A stretch of DNA of 64,000 nucleotides. It comes from Nannochloropsis salina CCMP1776. Taxonomy: Eukaryota > Sar > Eustigmatophyceae > Eustigmatales > Monodopsidaceae. The notes beneath the pieces are model-generated. The model was not told where the DNA came from. It did not search any database and worked only from the letters and a program-made list of their open reading frames with translations. The stretch is taken from contig SDOX01000010.1 of NCBI GenBank assembly GCA_004565275.1, positions 381,446-445,445 on the forward strand. Direction: 5' to 3'. The position numbers were made by a program, and so were the translations under genes. The number at the start of each line of letters is the position of its first letter. Within the stretch, counting starts at the first letter, position 1. Of the stretch, positions 49,901-63,203 are shown piece after piece.

Positions 49901-52900
49901 CGATTTCCAAAAATCGACCTCCCGGTGCCAGGGCTTGGATACCCAATTGCTGATGTTTCCCCGCCAACGAATTCAGGACCGCGTCAACTCCACGATAAGT
50001 AGTGTCGCGCATGACGTTAGAGAACCACGATGTAGACCGAGAGTCGTAAATGTATTCCACACCTAAATTCTGTACAGTCGCCCGCTTGCCAGCCGAAGCC
50101 GTTGCGTAAATAATTGCGCCAATATGCTGGCACACAGATATTGCTGCATGACCGACTCCACCTGCCGCTGCATGGATCAAAACGCGATCACCTTTTTTGA
50201 TGCGAGCAATAGTAACTAAAGCGTGATGTGCAGTGTTGTAGACACTCTGGGTGCTGGCTGCTACCTCAAAGCTGATACTTTCTACAAGCTTGACAACACG
50301 GTTGGCGGGGGCATTGAGTCTGTTGCCGAAACACGAAGCTTCCGCCGTCGCTACACGATCTCCTACCTTCAAGTGAGTCACATTCGTCCCAATTGCCGAT
50401 ACTATCCCTGCTGCCTCCATGCCGAGATGTCGTCCGTAGTAAGAACCTTCAAATGACAGCTCTGGGAGCATGTTTATGGCGATAAGGACGTCTCGAAAAT
50501 TAAGCGCTGCAGCGTGAATGTCCACCGTCACTTGATCAGGTCCAGGCTGCCTGACATCATGGCTCTGAAATAATACATTGACTTGCCCAGGAGTTGAGAG
50601 CCCTGTGCTCACATCGCAGCAGTAAGCCACATTGCTATCGGTAGGGAGGACGAGTCGACTGCGACGCGCTGACATGTCAATTGGGAAGTATCGAGGCACC
50701 AAGACAGACTCATTTGAAATAAGATAACACTTCTCTCTAGCCATGTTGGCCAAAATCTCTGCCACTTTCTCCAATCCTTGCGCGCGGGTCATTCCTGTGA
50801 CTTCATCTGTGGCCATATCAATAAGATAGGCCTCAAGAGTTGGGAGCTCGTGGGCAATTACATATGTAAATCCCTGTATGCAGCCTTGATTCGGTCGAAT
50901 TTTTCCAGCGTAGGCTCCTTCCGTTACAATCCAAAGCTGGCCATTTTGTTTCGAATCGTTCATAAGTGCGGTAATTTTTTGCTCGCATGCCATGACCGCC
51001 TGGCACAACTTAGCCAGCCGGGAAAATGCCACGGTCCCTAGAATGGTTTCATCATCTAGACCTCCCAAAAATACTAGACCCTGGAAACCATCATCGACAG
51101 AAATTGATGCTAGCACACTTTCCAGGGATGTCTCCCAGCATTTGGCGTTGTCTTGGAAATGTGCCTTTGCATTTGCCCCGCAAGTAACGACAATTGTGCT
51201 GCAAGCTGACCCAGCCAATAACGTAAGCCTTTTCGTGAGAAGCGCGGCCTCGTGTGAATTTTCTGCGATAACAACGTATGTGCGTTGAGAGGTCGGCAGG
51301 CGTGGCATCATTCGAGCCGCTACAAGTGTTGTCGTACATCTCAAGTCGGGAGAGAGGGGTTGCAATACATCCACCCATGCCTTCTTTTCACCGCCATCCA
51401 ATCCAAGCACCCAAAATTGGGAGCCAGGCGTCATGAAGGACTCCAACGTTGTCACTGCATTAAGAGCACGTTGAGTTTCACCGCTTGTGGTGTTGCTATC
51501 GCTCTGTTGCCAAGCCATCTTCCCTGAGGTATGCCAGGCATGCAATGCAACGACGTCAAATGCATAATCGGCTAGTTCGCGATCCAATGTTGGCATAAGT
51601 ATTTTCCGAACACGTAGTCCCTTTTCTGCCCCACTCATTGTTCCTGCCGCCATGTTCAGCGCTTGTATATCGTGGGATCCGATGAACACCTCAATTATCT
51701 GATGCGGATCGAGTGTAAGCCGGCCGAGGGCCTCCGCGAAGGTCGCTAATGAGGAGTCCTCTACTACCTCTAGTACCCGAAATACTGTAGGACTGCCGGA
51801 GTGGGCAGCTTGGAAAGCCTGGGCCGCCTTTGCTATGGATAAGGCCAAAGTATCGATGACATTTACTGCGTTGTTGGATAGACAGTTGTCTGGTCTCTGC
51901 GAGTCTAATACTGATTCTTCGTTCTCTATCAGCATTTCCGCTTGTTGAACTGAATCTGTTAAGCATTCCAAAGAGCTGACAGTGATGTTTTGTTCACGTG
52001 ACTGCCAAACCAGCTCCGAAAGTTTAGTCGTGTCTGTGCTCGCCCCGAAGATGATATTAATGGCTTTAATAGCCAATACAAGCACACCATTCTCGTCGTA
52101 CACCAGTAGGTCCCCCCCGCTTTTCTTACGTCCTACGTATGGAATCGTGCTGTCGTGGTCCAAAAACACGTACAACTTATTAGAGGAAGGCTTACGAAGG
52201 AAGTGCGCAGCTTCAAATCCGCCGGCGTATACGACTATCTGAGGGTCATGGGAAGGTAGCAAGAAAAGGAGCTGGTACATGGCGTCTAGCAGCTGGATTC
52301 CGAAGCTGCCTCCCTGTCGGTTCCATTCCACGTTGTCAAATTCTACAACACACAGGAATGTGTCATCGACTTCGTTTCCATGTAAAGATGAAATCACCTG
52401 GAATGAGGGGCCGTATTCTGAAAGTCCCTCTTTGTTTATTATCCCGTAGGCATGCTCCGTGCTGCTGGCAAGGCATTGAGTATGGTGCTTTTTGAGTGTA
52501 GCTAGGCCCTTTTCACCAATATCCTCAAGCTTCCATGGTGCTAGAAGACCGAAAGCACCCGATCGCATCTGACAACGTGTATCGTATTCTTCACCTCTCT
52601 TTATTGCGAGCCCTGTGCAGTGGTCTGTGTAGGACAAGGGCTCGTCCCGCTCGCAGACAGCAATCTTGGCGCTTGTGGAACGTACCAAAAATGATTGAAT
52701 TTCTCCGCCGCTCCCCTCCACATCCTTGAAAGATATGGAAACTAGTGTCGGTGGATTGCCTGAACTAGATCGTGGAATTTTACACATAGACTTGAACTCA
52801 ACATTGGTAAGCGCACAGGGCAACCCCGTGGCTTCCAATGCCATTTCCACATAAAAGCAGCCAGGTAAAATCTCCTGTCCACCCATTTTGTGGTCCATCA

Positions 52901-55820
52901 TTGATATAAAGGTACGGTCGCAGACCTCTACTTCGTAGGCGCCGCTCTTATAAGAACCTGCAACAGGCCCTTTGAGATAAAGTCCTGAGACAAGCTCTCT
53001 GTTGTGAATATGAACTAGCTCGTGCATACGTGTCTTAATGAATGGGTGCTTGGGAAGGTCCACCACGCTGTAGTTCAATGCATGATACAATGTCTCAAAG
53101 TTCATCTTGACATTACTTTCGAAAAGCATTGCGAATAGATCCATCATCACCTTGAGACAGTGGCCATTCCGTGTAAGTGTGGGCAACACCAATGCCTCTC
53201 GCCCGGCAGCCTTTATTGTTTGGAGTACGGGTCCGGCCAGCGTCTTGTGCGGTCCAATTTCCAACACTACGTCTGGCGCCGTATCCTCATCTTCAAAGAT
53301 ACACTGCACTGCATGCTGGAAGAGTACTGCCGACCGCACGTTCCTACACCAGTACTCCGCGTCAGTCTGGGTAGATTCCTCACCCGTCACTGTGGATACG
53401 AATACAGGCGAAATGTTCGTGCGAGCGAGGATGCGACCCGGTCTGTCAAGAAAGTTCAGACGGCATCGTATATTGGGCAATATGGGATCCACATGGGACG
53501 AATGGAAAGCAATGTTCCCTTGAACAAATGCGGAGAATGTGCCGGGAGGTAGCGCCGCCTTGACCTGATTCAACGCCACCTCAACACCTGCCAGTACTGT
53601 GCCTGAAGGGCTGTTCACGCAGGCAATCTCCACGGCATTGTCCCGGCTCAACTCCAGTGAGGCCAAAAAATCCATGACCTCGTTCTGCCCAAGCCCCACG
53701 GCCAAGAGTCGCCCACAGCCCGCTAATTTCTGCTGTTCCTGCGAGCGATGATAGACAACCTGCACGGCTTCGTCCAAAGTAAGCAGACCCGCCGCATACG
53801 CAGAGGCTACCTCTCCTGCTGAGTGCCCAGTCACGATGGACGGCCATATCCCCGAACTTTCCAAAAGCTTGACAATGCCAACTTGGATCAGGAATGTTAC
53901 AGGCTGAGCATGTTGAGTCTCCCGAAGGGTCTCAGCTGAGAGCGTTTGAGCCTTTTCCAAGATAGAATACCCCGACAAGGTTTGAAAGAGGGCATCTATT
54001 TCCAACACTGCTTCGCGATAGACTGGCACGGCCATCAAAGTCTCCCCGCAACCCACCCACTGTGCCCCTTGGCCCGTAAATGCGAATAAAATTCGCTTGC
54101 CCTTTTCTTCCTCGGGAGCTTGGCTGTCAGGGCCGCTAACGATTCCCTTCAATTGGAGGTGTAAGCCAGGCATATCTTGCCCCCCCACCACCAATGCTTT
54201 CCGGTACTGAAAGGCGGTGCGATTAACCGCCATAGTCCCGCACACATCGCGGATATCAACTTCCGGGGTGTTTTGGAAATATGTGAGGAGTTCATGGGCG
54301 TATAATTTGAGGTGTGCATTGCTGACGGCTGACAGAGGCAAGAGAAGTGGTCCTTCGAATGCATGACGGGCCAGGATCCGATCGGCAGAGCTTTTTGGGG
54401 GGCGATACTCTTCGACGATAACGTGGGCGTAAGAGCCACCGATGCCGAAGGAATTGACCCCCATTAAAACCGGTGGAGTGCTTTCGAGAGGACCGAATGG
54501 CTCCGTGGTCTGAATCACGCGCATGTTATGTCCTTCCCAATCGAAATCTGTGCGCGGTGTGGTGACGCCCGCTGTTGGCAAGTACATTCGGCGACGCATC
54601 ATTTCAATGACTTTTGCAAGGGAAAACAGCCCAGCCGAAACCTCGGCATGGCCGATATTGCTCTTGACCGATGCCACACGAAGCAGGTTGTGGCCTTCTT
54701 CGTCTTCTTTTCGCAGCCGCGGCATGCCTAAAATCTCCCCGATCGCCTCCAATTCCAACACATCCCCGACGTAGGTACCGGTAGCATGACATTCCATATA
54801 GCTGACCAATGCAGGAGACAAACCTGCCCCTTCATAGGCGCGGGCCATCAGCTCTTTCATGCCCCAGACACAAGGAGACTCATACATGCGACCTGCGCCG
54901 GTCGCGAGACCTTCGACAGCCCCGGCACTGCCTGCCACGGCGTTGCGGATCGTGCAAAGGACGCGGTCTCCATCGTATATTGTATCCCGGAAGCGCCGCA
55001 GCACGATGCAGCCATAACCCTCTGCTCGCACATATCCCTTTGGCCCCGCGTCCTCAAAAGGATGGCTTGTGCCTGTGGTGCTCAGGACCCCGCACGCTTG
55101 CAAAGAGAGATGAAAGTCTTTGTCTTGAGGGATATTCACACACGCAACGATAGCATAGTCGCAATCACCCTTTCGTAAAGCTGCAACCGCCAAGGAGAGA
55201 GCGACCAAAGACGAGGAGCATGCAGTCTCCAGAGTGACTGAAGGTCCATGCGTGCCGAGGAAAAAGGCTACATGGTCCGATAGAGAAGACATGAGACTTC
55301 CGCGAAGCGTCGTCTCGTCGGGAGCTTCTTGCGCGTGCTCGACTTGGACATACCCGGCCGCAAATACTCCTGTCCGAGTGCGATAAAGTCGCTCGGCTGG
55401 CAGACCAGCGTCCTCCAAGGCATGCCAAACACTCTGCAGAATACCCAATTGTCGAATGTCCATCGACCGCGCCAACTTGTCCGTCACCCGAAAAAAGTGG
55501 CAATCGTAGCTTTCCACCTCTTCATCCGTAAATAAGTTGGCAAATCTGGACCTCAGTCGCCAAGGATTGGAGTCAGAATTGTTAACGCTGCCCTCACGTT
55601 CGTCTACCATGGAGGCCGGATAACGCTTACCGGCTACTACATCTTGACGCAGCTGCCGCTTCGCTTGAACTAAATCAAATAGTTGGTCGCCTGTGCTAAT
55701 ATCTCCCGGTAATTGAATGGCATACCCATTGACAGCTATGCGATCTTGTAAAGAATAACTTGGATCGACTGAGAATGGAATACTTTGTTCATTGGCAGAG
55801 GATTCTGTGTTCAGGTCCAT
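46994..55820 (-). CDS. highly reducing type I polyketide synthase, KS-AT-DH-ER-KR-ACP-TE
   Basis: Model: exons 55820-47500 and 47336-46994, 2887 residues. KS (about 25-470): Cys201 in ETACSSSL, His345 in HATGTYVGD, His391 in KSNIGHAE. AT (575-870): Ser667 in GHSAGE and IAFHSSHVD, a malonyl-type motif. DH (925-1260): His977 in DHKMGGQEILP, Asp1179 in LLDAMYQ. A structural pseudo-reductase region spans about 1420-1700. ER (1740-2060): LNFRDVL and HAAAGGVG. KR (2085-2290): TGGAGGFG and Tyr2234 in AAYSSANAF. ACP: Ser2383 in GMDSFS. TE (2590-2830): Ser2665 in GHSYGA and Asp2773 in YGSED. The donor GACCG|GTACGT and acceptor AATTTAG join YGSEDR to MSPYHACLGWSDF and supply the TE His in LLVGHSHLF. 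No methyltransferase or loading ligase is seen. It should build and fully reduce a chain released by the TE. The product is unknown. Confidence 0.93.
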
Positions 55821-57010
55821 GGGAGGAAGCACTTAAAGCAACCTCTCTAGCCCGTACAGGGCCTCAGGAAGAAATGCTGATCTGGTTTGAGATGGAAGTA
55901 GTAACAATAGAAGTCACATCAGATTGAGATTTAAGATTTCCTCTGTGTCCTTTGTCGTCATAAATCGGAAACTTTTTTTGGCTCGAGTTCAATCATTGCG
56001 GCATAGTTGTTCTATCGATCCGTCGTACGGAGAGGGTGAAAATGTAAGAGGGACAAGAATGATAATTTTAAATTTCATTTGATCTTCCAGACTTTACTTC
56101 AAACATTGATTCTTGACGATTGTCCATGGTAAGATGCAGTCACATAGATTGACTATCATTTTCATAGGGGCCACGCTCTCGTTCTCAGCCCAACGGTTGA
56201 TGCCTCTTTGCGTTTGAAGAAGCCGTTGACGGCCCATATGCCTCGCCGCTCAGGTTGAGTCCAAGCATGATGAAATCAACTCCATGCTTAACTTACTCCC
56301 CGCTCATCACGGGTTATGTGGCTTCTTCACGACGTAATTACGCCGCATAATGCATCGGATACTCTCGGATTATGGCTGTTCCGCCATTCGACCTTCGTCG
56401 AGATGTCAAACTCTTCTGCCAGATTCCAAGAACAATTGAGGCCCCGTATCATCCGGCCCGGGGCCCATGGGAGAGTGAGCAACAGAACACAAGAAGACAA
56501 AGACATGACCGTCCAAAAACTTGGGTCCCCTCTGTTGTCCTAGGAAAAATGGTACACTGAAAGCCATGCCAAAATATTTTATCTGCCATTTAAAGAAGAT
56601 AGGGTACCACGTTGTCACATATTCTGTTTCGTGGCCTTCTTTATGTGTCAACCCTATTTCCCGATCACTATGCTTGGTTGTGTAGGGCCCATGGGCGAAA
56701 ATGCCTTAAAGGCGTTGGCATACGATGCAGCGAATCTACTTGTAACTTCTGAATGCTAGCAAATGATAACATGTGTTTGATAATAGATGATACTGCACGT
56801 GGAATTTCCTAAGTGTACGGGCATGAGTTCTGTGAAGAATGAAATGACGTAGTGCCTCACCCTGCGACCCGCTCACCTTCGATCTCCATTCAAAATTCAT
56901 CAGGAGAGCCCTTTGCTTAGCTTAAGTGTAACTTTACACAGCTCTTAGGAACTTCAGATATCCTTATCATCTCACGCATCTCGCGCCGGCATATTTAGGT
57001 GCAGCCAATC
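55821..57010. other. divergent promoter region, PKS / ABCA transporter
   Basis: About 1.2 kb of AT-rich sequence between two divergent start codons. Small frames in it show no family features. It would contain both promoters; I recognised no repeated motif by eye. Confidence 0.5.
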
Positions 57011-60000
57011 ATGTGGGCCACTTTCTGGAGACAGTTCTCGGTACGTTTGTCACACCCAAGAAGGCAGGTGTACAGACACATGACTACTCATTCCTGATAA
57101 AGCATAGAGCCATGTATGCTTTTATTTGCTTTGTGTTTTATCCCTTCCTTGCTACCATTACGCACTTATTGTATTTGAATATGCGAAATAAATCGGAGCC
57201 GCAGTCTCTATTCGCTTCTTGTCATGGCAGCTATATTTATCCTGGACAGTTATTGACCTCATAAGGGATATGCGATAGCAAAGTCATATATTTTTCCATT
57301 TTAAACCATGTCGATGATTCTATCGGGCCCTACAATATCCTTTTTAGGACATCATCCCTATGGATGGGCCATCATAATTTCTTACCAGAGTTTCTTGTCA
57401 GCTTTGAATGCGCACTTCACATGTGTTTTACTTGCCTCACAAAATATGTAAAGCTCTCTGTTTGCTCATGACATAGCTTGCACGCTGTAAACTACACTGC
57501 CTTCTTTTCACTCTCAGGTACTAACATGGAAGAACTTCCTCCTGCGGCGAAAGAACATGGTTTCTTCACTGGTCGAGATCATGGCACCCGTGGCCCTTAT
57601 TTTTGGTATGCTTGCAATTTTCAACACGGTCAAACCTCAACAAGTGCTCGAAATAGTGCCCGGTGACACGCGTTCGACGAGTTTTGATCATTTCTACGCA
57701 ATTAACGGTAACCCACAATGTACTGGCTATGATTCCAACATCTTCTGGCGATGTCCTCTGAGGGAGGACTGCGAGCCTAGTATGTGCGACAAGTTGGTGT
57801 TTGCGGTAGCTCCGTCCTCCAACACTGATGCAGCAGCAGCCGAAGCTGCCAGTGCCCTGGAGCTCCGTGTGCAAGACTTGACAAACTCCAGCGTGTCGAC
57901 ACTACTTTTCCCTTCGGAGGCAGACTTGGATGCATACATCGCTCAACCGGACTACGCTGTCAACACGACCCTAAAAAACATCGGCGTGGCAGTGGTCTTC
58001 GATTCAGGTGCCCCCAACTGGCACTACCATTTGCGCGTGAACCGGACCGTGAATGAAGGGTACACCTACAATCTTCCGCCGACCACGCTGAGCACAGATA
58101 GCCTCTTAAAGAACTCGAATGATCAACCTAAGGCATGCCCGCGATGCATAGCACAGTATCTAGAGACGTGGTACTACTCAGGGGCGCTAGCAGTGCAAAA
58201 TCTGGTAGATTCATTCATCATCTCGCAAGCCGCCGGCGCACCCCGGAAGCTAACAGCCTCCGTGGTCAACTTTCCATCCCCTGGTTACACCGAAGCAGGA
58301 TTTTGGGGGCAGGTGCAGTCCTTCTTCCCCTTGCTCATGATATTAGCCATATTGTACACCGTCACAAATGTGGTGCGGAGTTTGGTTACTGAGAAAGAGG
58401 CTCGCATCCGGGAGGGTATGCGAATGATGGCCTTGACGGACTCGGCACTGTATGCGAGTTGGGTGTTCCATTTTGCTACGACCTTTACCATCATCGCGGC
58501 CCTGATAGTGTTGGTGGGGGGCAAACTTTTTCAGCATTCGGACAAGGGATTGGTGTTTGCGTTCTTTCTGCTTTTCTTCTTTGCAACGATGGCGTTCGCG
58601 TTTTGGATGTCGACATTTTTTAGCAAGAGCAAGACGGCGGCGAGCTTGGGCATCATGCCTTACTTCGCTGGTTACTTTCTGACGATGGCCTTGAAGCCTG
58701 CCTCGGGCCGCAGCGTGAAGCTACTGGCGTCCTTGCACCCTGCAGCGGCGTTTGCACTGGGTATCAGTGCTTTCACTGAGTACGAGGACGCACAGCAAGG
58801 CGTGACGCTGTTCACATTTGCAACCTCCGCGAACGGGAACTTTGCTTTCTCGGATGCGTTGGGCATGCTACTGGTGGACGTCTTTGTGTACGCTTTTCTG
58901 TTTTGGTATTTTGAGAAGGTTTGGCCGAACGAGTTTGGAACGCGTTTGCCACCGTATTTTTTGTGTATGCCGTCATACTGGAACTCTTGGCTTGGTATTG
59001 GTAGAGGCGAGGTAAGGCCCTTACACGAGGGAATAAGCAACTCCTCCGGAGAGTTAAAGCAAGAATCGGGGCCCGACGTGGAGCGTGTGCCCGACACGTT
59101 GGCGCAGCAAATCAAAGAAGGGAAGTGCATCTGTATACGGGACATGTGCAAGACGTTCTCGACCAACACGGGGCCGAAGCATGCTGTGGACCACCTGAAC
59201 CTGACCATGTACTCCGGGCAGATCACGGCTTTGTTGGGTCACAATGGCGCAGGCAAGTCAACAACGATCGGTATTTTGACGGGTCTGACGGCTCCGACAT
59301 CAGGCGTGGCGATCATCAACGGCATGGACGTGTCGCAAGACATGCAAAGCATCCGGCACAGCTTAGGAGTGTGTCCGCAGCACGACGTGTTGTTTGCAGA
59401 CCTGACGGTGGAGGAGCATTTGACGCTTTTTGCGAATTTCAAGGGCATGCCACGATCGGAAGTTCAAGCTGCAGTGACTAGCATGATTGCGGAGGTCGGC
59501 TTGACAGAGAAGCGCAAGGTAGCGAGCAAGAACTTATCGGGAGGCATGAAGCGAAAGTTGAGTCTCGGCATAGCTTTTATAGGAGGCAGCAAAGTGGTGA
59601 TCTTGGACGAGCCCACGTCAGGCATCGATGCGTACTCTCGGCGCTTTGTTTGGAATGTAATTCGCAAGTATAAGGAAGGCCGCACAATTATTTTGACGAC
59701 GCATTTCTTGGAAGAGGCTGACCTGCTTGGCGATCGTATCGCGATCATGGCGAAAGGCAAGTTGCGTGCATGTGGTTCTTCTCTCTTTCTGAAGAACAAC
59801 TTCGGAGTGGGCTACAATCTGACTATCGAGAAGAAAGCTGCGGCAGATGCGACGCGCATTCAACGGTACGTGCAAAACAAGGTACAAGACGCGAAGGTGT
59901 TGAGCTGTGTAGGTGCAGAGATCTCTTTTCAGTTGCCGCGAAACAGTGCGGAGGACTTCAAGGCGCTGTTTGAAGGCTTGGACAATCATCAGGAGGCTTT

Positions 60001-63000
60001 AGGTTTGGAGCACTATGGTGTATCAGTAACGACATTGGAGGAGGTGTTCATCCGTGTGACGCGAGGGGATGAGATCGACGTGGAAGCCAAGGCTGCAATC
60101 TCCGTGCGCCGCAACAGTTTGGAAGAACGTCGGAGAAGCTTGGAAGAATTGCGATACACAAGCTTGTGCCGTACCCTTGACGGTACCATGCCACCACAGA
60201 AAACTTCCGCACCATTGGAGATTGTTACTCACTCTTCTGGAGAAGCCTTGCGCCCTAAGACAGGCGGGCATCTCCGACGGTAAAGTCCCCCCTTCCATGA
60301 AGGTCCATCGCGGCTTGATGCCATGTGCTGAAGATCAGAAAATCGACTTCAACGATCACTGGCGTTTTTTCCGGCGACACATGTACGCACTTCTTGTCAA
60401 ACGCATGCTGTACCTTAAGCGCGATAAAAAGGCATGGGTTTATCAATTCGTTTTACCCGCTCTTTTCGTGTTGGTCGGCTGCCTGCTGATGAGAGCTGGA
60501 GTCAACAGTATCTTTGCCGAGAAAATGCCTCCCCTGACTCTCAGTCTTGATGCGTACAATCCGGGCATCCAAACGAATCGCAACCCGCTGCCCTACAATG
60601 CGGAGGGTGAATCGTTCATATTTACGATGTGGGAGGGAAATCAACAGATGGAAAATCCGAACGTCGTGGGTCAGGACGTGATTATGGCTGCGATTCCTTC
60701 AGGGTCGACCTTGCCGACGTACAGTATTGCGGCTAACTCGGTTCAAAACATGAGCTCTGGCCTTCTGGATACGCGAAGGGACTGGAAAGCTTCCCGGTAC
60801 GGCGCGTTGACTTTCGCCGTAGTAGACGACTTGGAGGAGTTCAATTACAATGTACACGCGAACTATACAGGCGCTCATTCGTCGGCCATATTTGCAAACT
60901 TGATCAACGACGCACTGCTGCAGCAGTACGCTCCTGGCTCGAGCATCAAAACGACAATCAAGCCATTGGGAGTCACACGGAATGAGATCAGCACTGCAGC
61001 CTCTTTTGACGGATTTACCATCGTAATTATGATGATGTTGGCATTCGCCTTCATTCCGGCAGCATTTGCTCTCTTTGTTGTGCGTGAGCGTGAGACGAAA
61101 GCAAAGCATCTACAGCTAGTATCGGGGGTGTCGTTCTTGTCGTATTGGCTTTCTACGTGGCTGTTTGACTTCGCAAGCTACCAGGTGCCGCTTTGGATGA
61201 CAATCGTGATCCTCAAGCTCTTCGATGCTCAAGCGTTAATGAACGGAAAGGCTTTCGGAGCTACGGTCCTATTGATGGAATTGTTTGGAACATCGGTCAC
61301 AGGATTCACTTATTTGACAACGTTTTCTTTCAGGAGACATTCAAGAATTCAGGTTGCGACAATAATGTTGAACTTCATGTGTGGTGTCGTCGTTCTTGTG
61401 ACCTTGACGGTGATAATGACCTTCATTCCGATCACCCGCGATGTGGCTTTGAAATTGGTGTATCTTTTCAGGCTCGCTCCGCCATTCGCTGCAGGAAATG
61501 GGCTCTTGAATGTCGTCTTCACAGACTTCTTTTCGTCGCTGGATCAGAAGCAATACACACCATACTCGTTGAACATCGCCGGGTACTCTATGATCTACAT
61601 GAGTGTGGAGACTGTAGTATATTTCGTCCTGGTCTTGTGCGTCGAGTACTTGATCCGTCGTCCTACCGTATCGAAGCTTTTAGAGGGCGGCTCTTCGTCG
61701 ATGGCTGCGAAGGACTGCTCTGGAAAAGACGAAGCCGTGCTGGAGGAGGAGGATCGCGTGCGTCGCGAGGCAACGATGGACACAATGAAAGCGGGAGGGG
61801 ATGTCGTGGTGATCAAGGACATGACCAAGACGTATCGTGGCGGGAAACTAGCTGTGAGGGGCATGTCTCTTGGCATCCCTAATGGGGAGTGCTTCGGTCT
61901 GCTTGGTGTGAACGGTGCAGGCAAAACGACCACGCTGAGCATTCTGACGGCTGAGTTCCCGCCGTCGTCAGGGCAGGTGTGGCTTGGCGGGTACGACATC
62001 GCTGACAATCCGGAAGTGGTTCGCCGCCTGGTAGGGTACTGTCCTCAGTTCGACGCTCTTTTCGACCTGCTGACTGGTCAGGAGCATTTGGAGCTGTACG
62101 CCCGTGTGAAGGGGTTGAGCGAGGCGCAAGTGAAGACGGTGGTAGCGCGGAAAGTGATGGAGATGGACTTGGTGGAATTTGCGAACCGGAACGCTACGAC
62201 TTACTCGGGAGGCAACAGGCGCAAGCTGAGCGTGGCCATGGCTATGATCGGTTCTCCTCAGATCGTGATTCTGGATGAGCCTAGCTCTGGAATGGACGCT
62301 GTGGCTCGTCGCTTCATGTGGAAGGTCATCAGCGACATCACGACAAAGCGGGGCGAATGCTGTGTGATCCTCACGACACACAGCATGGAGGAATGTGAGG
62401 CGCTGTGCACACGCATCGGCATAATGGTGGGAGGCCGCTTCCGGTGCATGGGGTCTGCGCAGCATCTCAAGTCGCGATATGGGATGGGCTACCAGCTAGA
62501 AATCTCCGTCGCATTGCCACGTGGGGAGATTGTACCGGCCAGTGACGACGAGGACAGTGGGGGCGAGACAGAGGGCAAACGAATGGTCCTGCCGGCGGAC
62601 GACACCTTTTTGGCTCGCCTCGAAGGCGCGGCGGCACGTCTCTCAACGGAGCGTTTCACTATGCCGCAGCTAGAGATAGCTCTAGCAGCTATCGACAAGG
62701 CAGCGTGGCTTGAGGTTATCTCACCGACGGGCACTGGAGCAGATGTATGGCAAACGGTGACGGCTTCAGGTAGTATAGGTGTGCGGGAGTTTGCTGGTTG
62801 GTGCTCGTTGGAGGACCGTGTGGAGAGTATTTTGAGGTTTATAATGGACAACTACCCCGATGCCGTCCTGCGAGAGCGCCAAGGTACGAAGGTTCGCTTC
62901 GAGATTCCGTCCAAGGACACGAATACAGGGGCGGCTCGCAAGCTCTCTGAGATGTTTGGCTTGATCGAAGATAACAAAGGGAGGCTGCATGTAGAGGACT

Positions 63001-63203
63001 ATTCGGTATGTCAAACGTCCTTGGAGCAGATCTTCAATTTCTTTGCCGGGCAACAGGAGGAAGAGAAGGGTCCTGCAGCAGGAATCATCAGGGATTTGAA
63101 GTCCTCGTTGGGCGTTACTATCGAAGATAAGAAGGGTACTTCGACAGCTCCCACGTGTATCGGGGGCGGCTCGAAGGTCCTCCCTGCAGCGGCTATCATT
63201 TAA
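57011..63203 (+). CDS. full-size ABC transporter, subfamily A (ABCA)
   Basis: Exon 1 (57011-57040) encodes MWATFWRQFS and ends at GTACGT. Exon 2 starts at 57518 after TTTTCACTCTCAG and gives VLTWKNFLLRRKNMV, the classic ABCA N-terminus. The first half has a membrane span, a large extracytoplasmic loop with Cys residues, six or so spans, then NBD1: GHNGAGKST, LSGGMKRKL and VILDEPTSGID. The second half repeats this, with NBD2 GVNGAGKTT, YSGGNRRKL and VILDEPSSGMD. The two halves lie in different frames that overlap at 60069-60283, so an intron must lie within about 60104-60338. Candidate junctions are TCC|GTGCGC to ATGAAG|GTCC, or GACG|GTACCA to CTGAAG|ATC. Total length is near 1,930 residues. 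ABCA proteins move lipids across membranes. Divergent from the PKS. Confidence 0.9.

Noticed and set aside
60069-63203. Second half of the ABCA gene as a separate half-size transporter gene
   Set aside because: No promoter-like gap or good start codon, and the order TMD-NBD-TMD-NBD with a conserved N-terminal exon fits one full-size ABCA protein.
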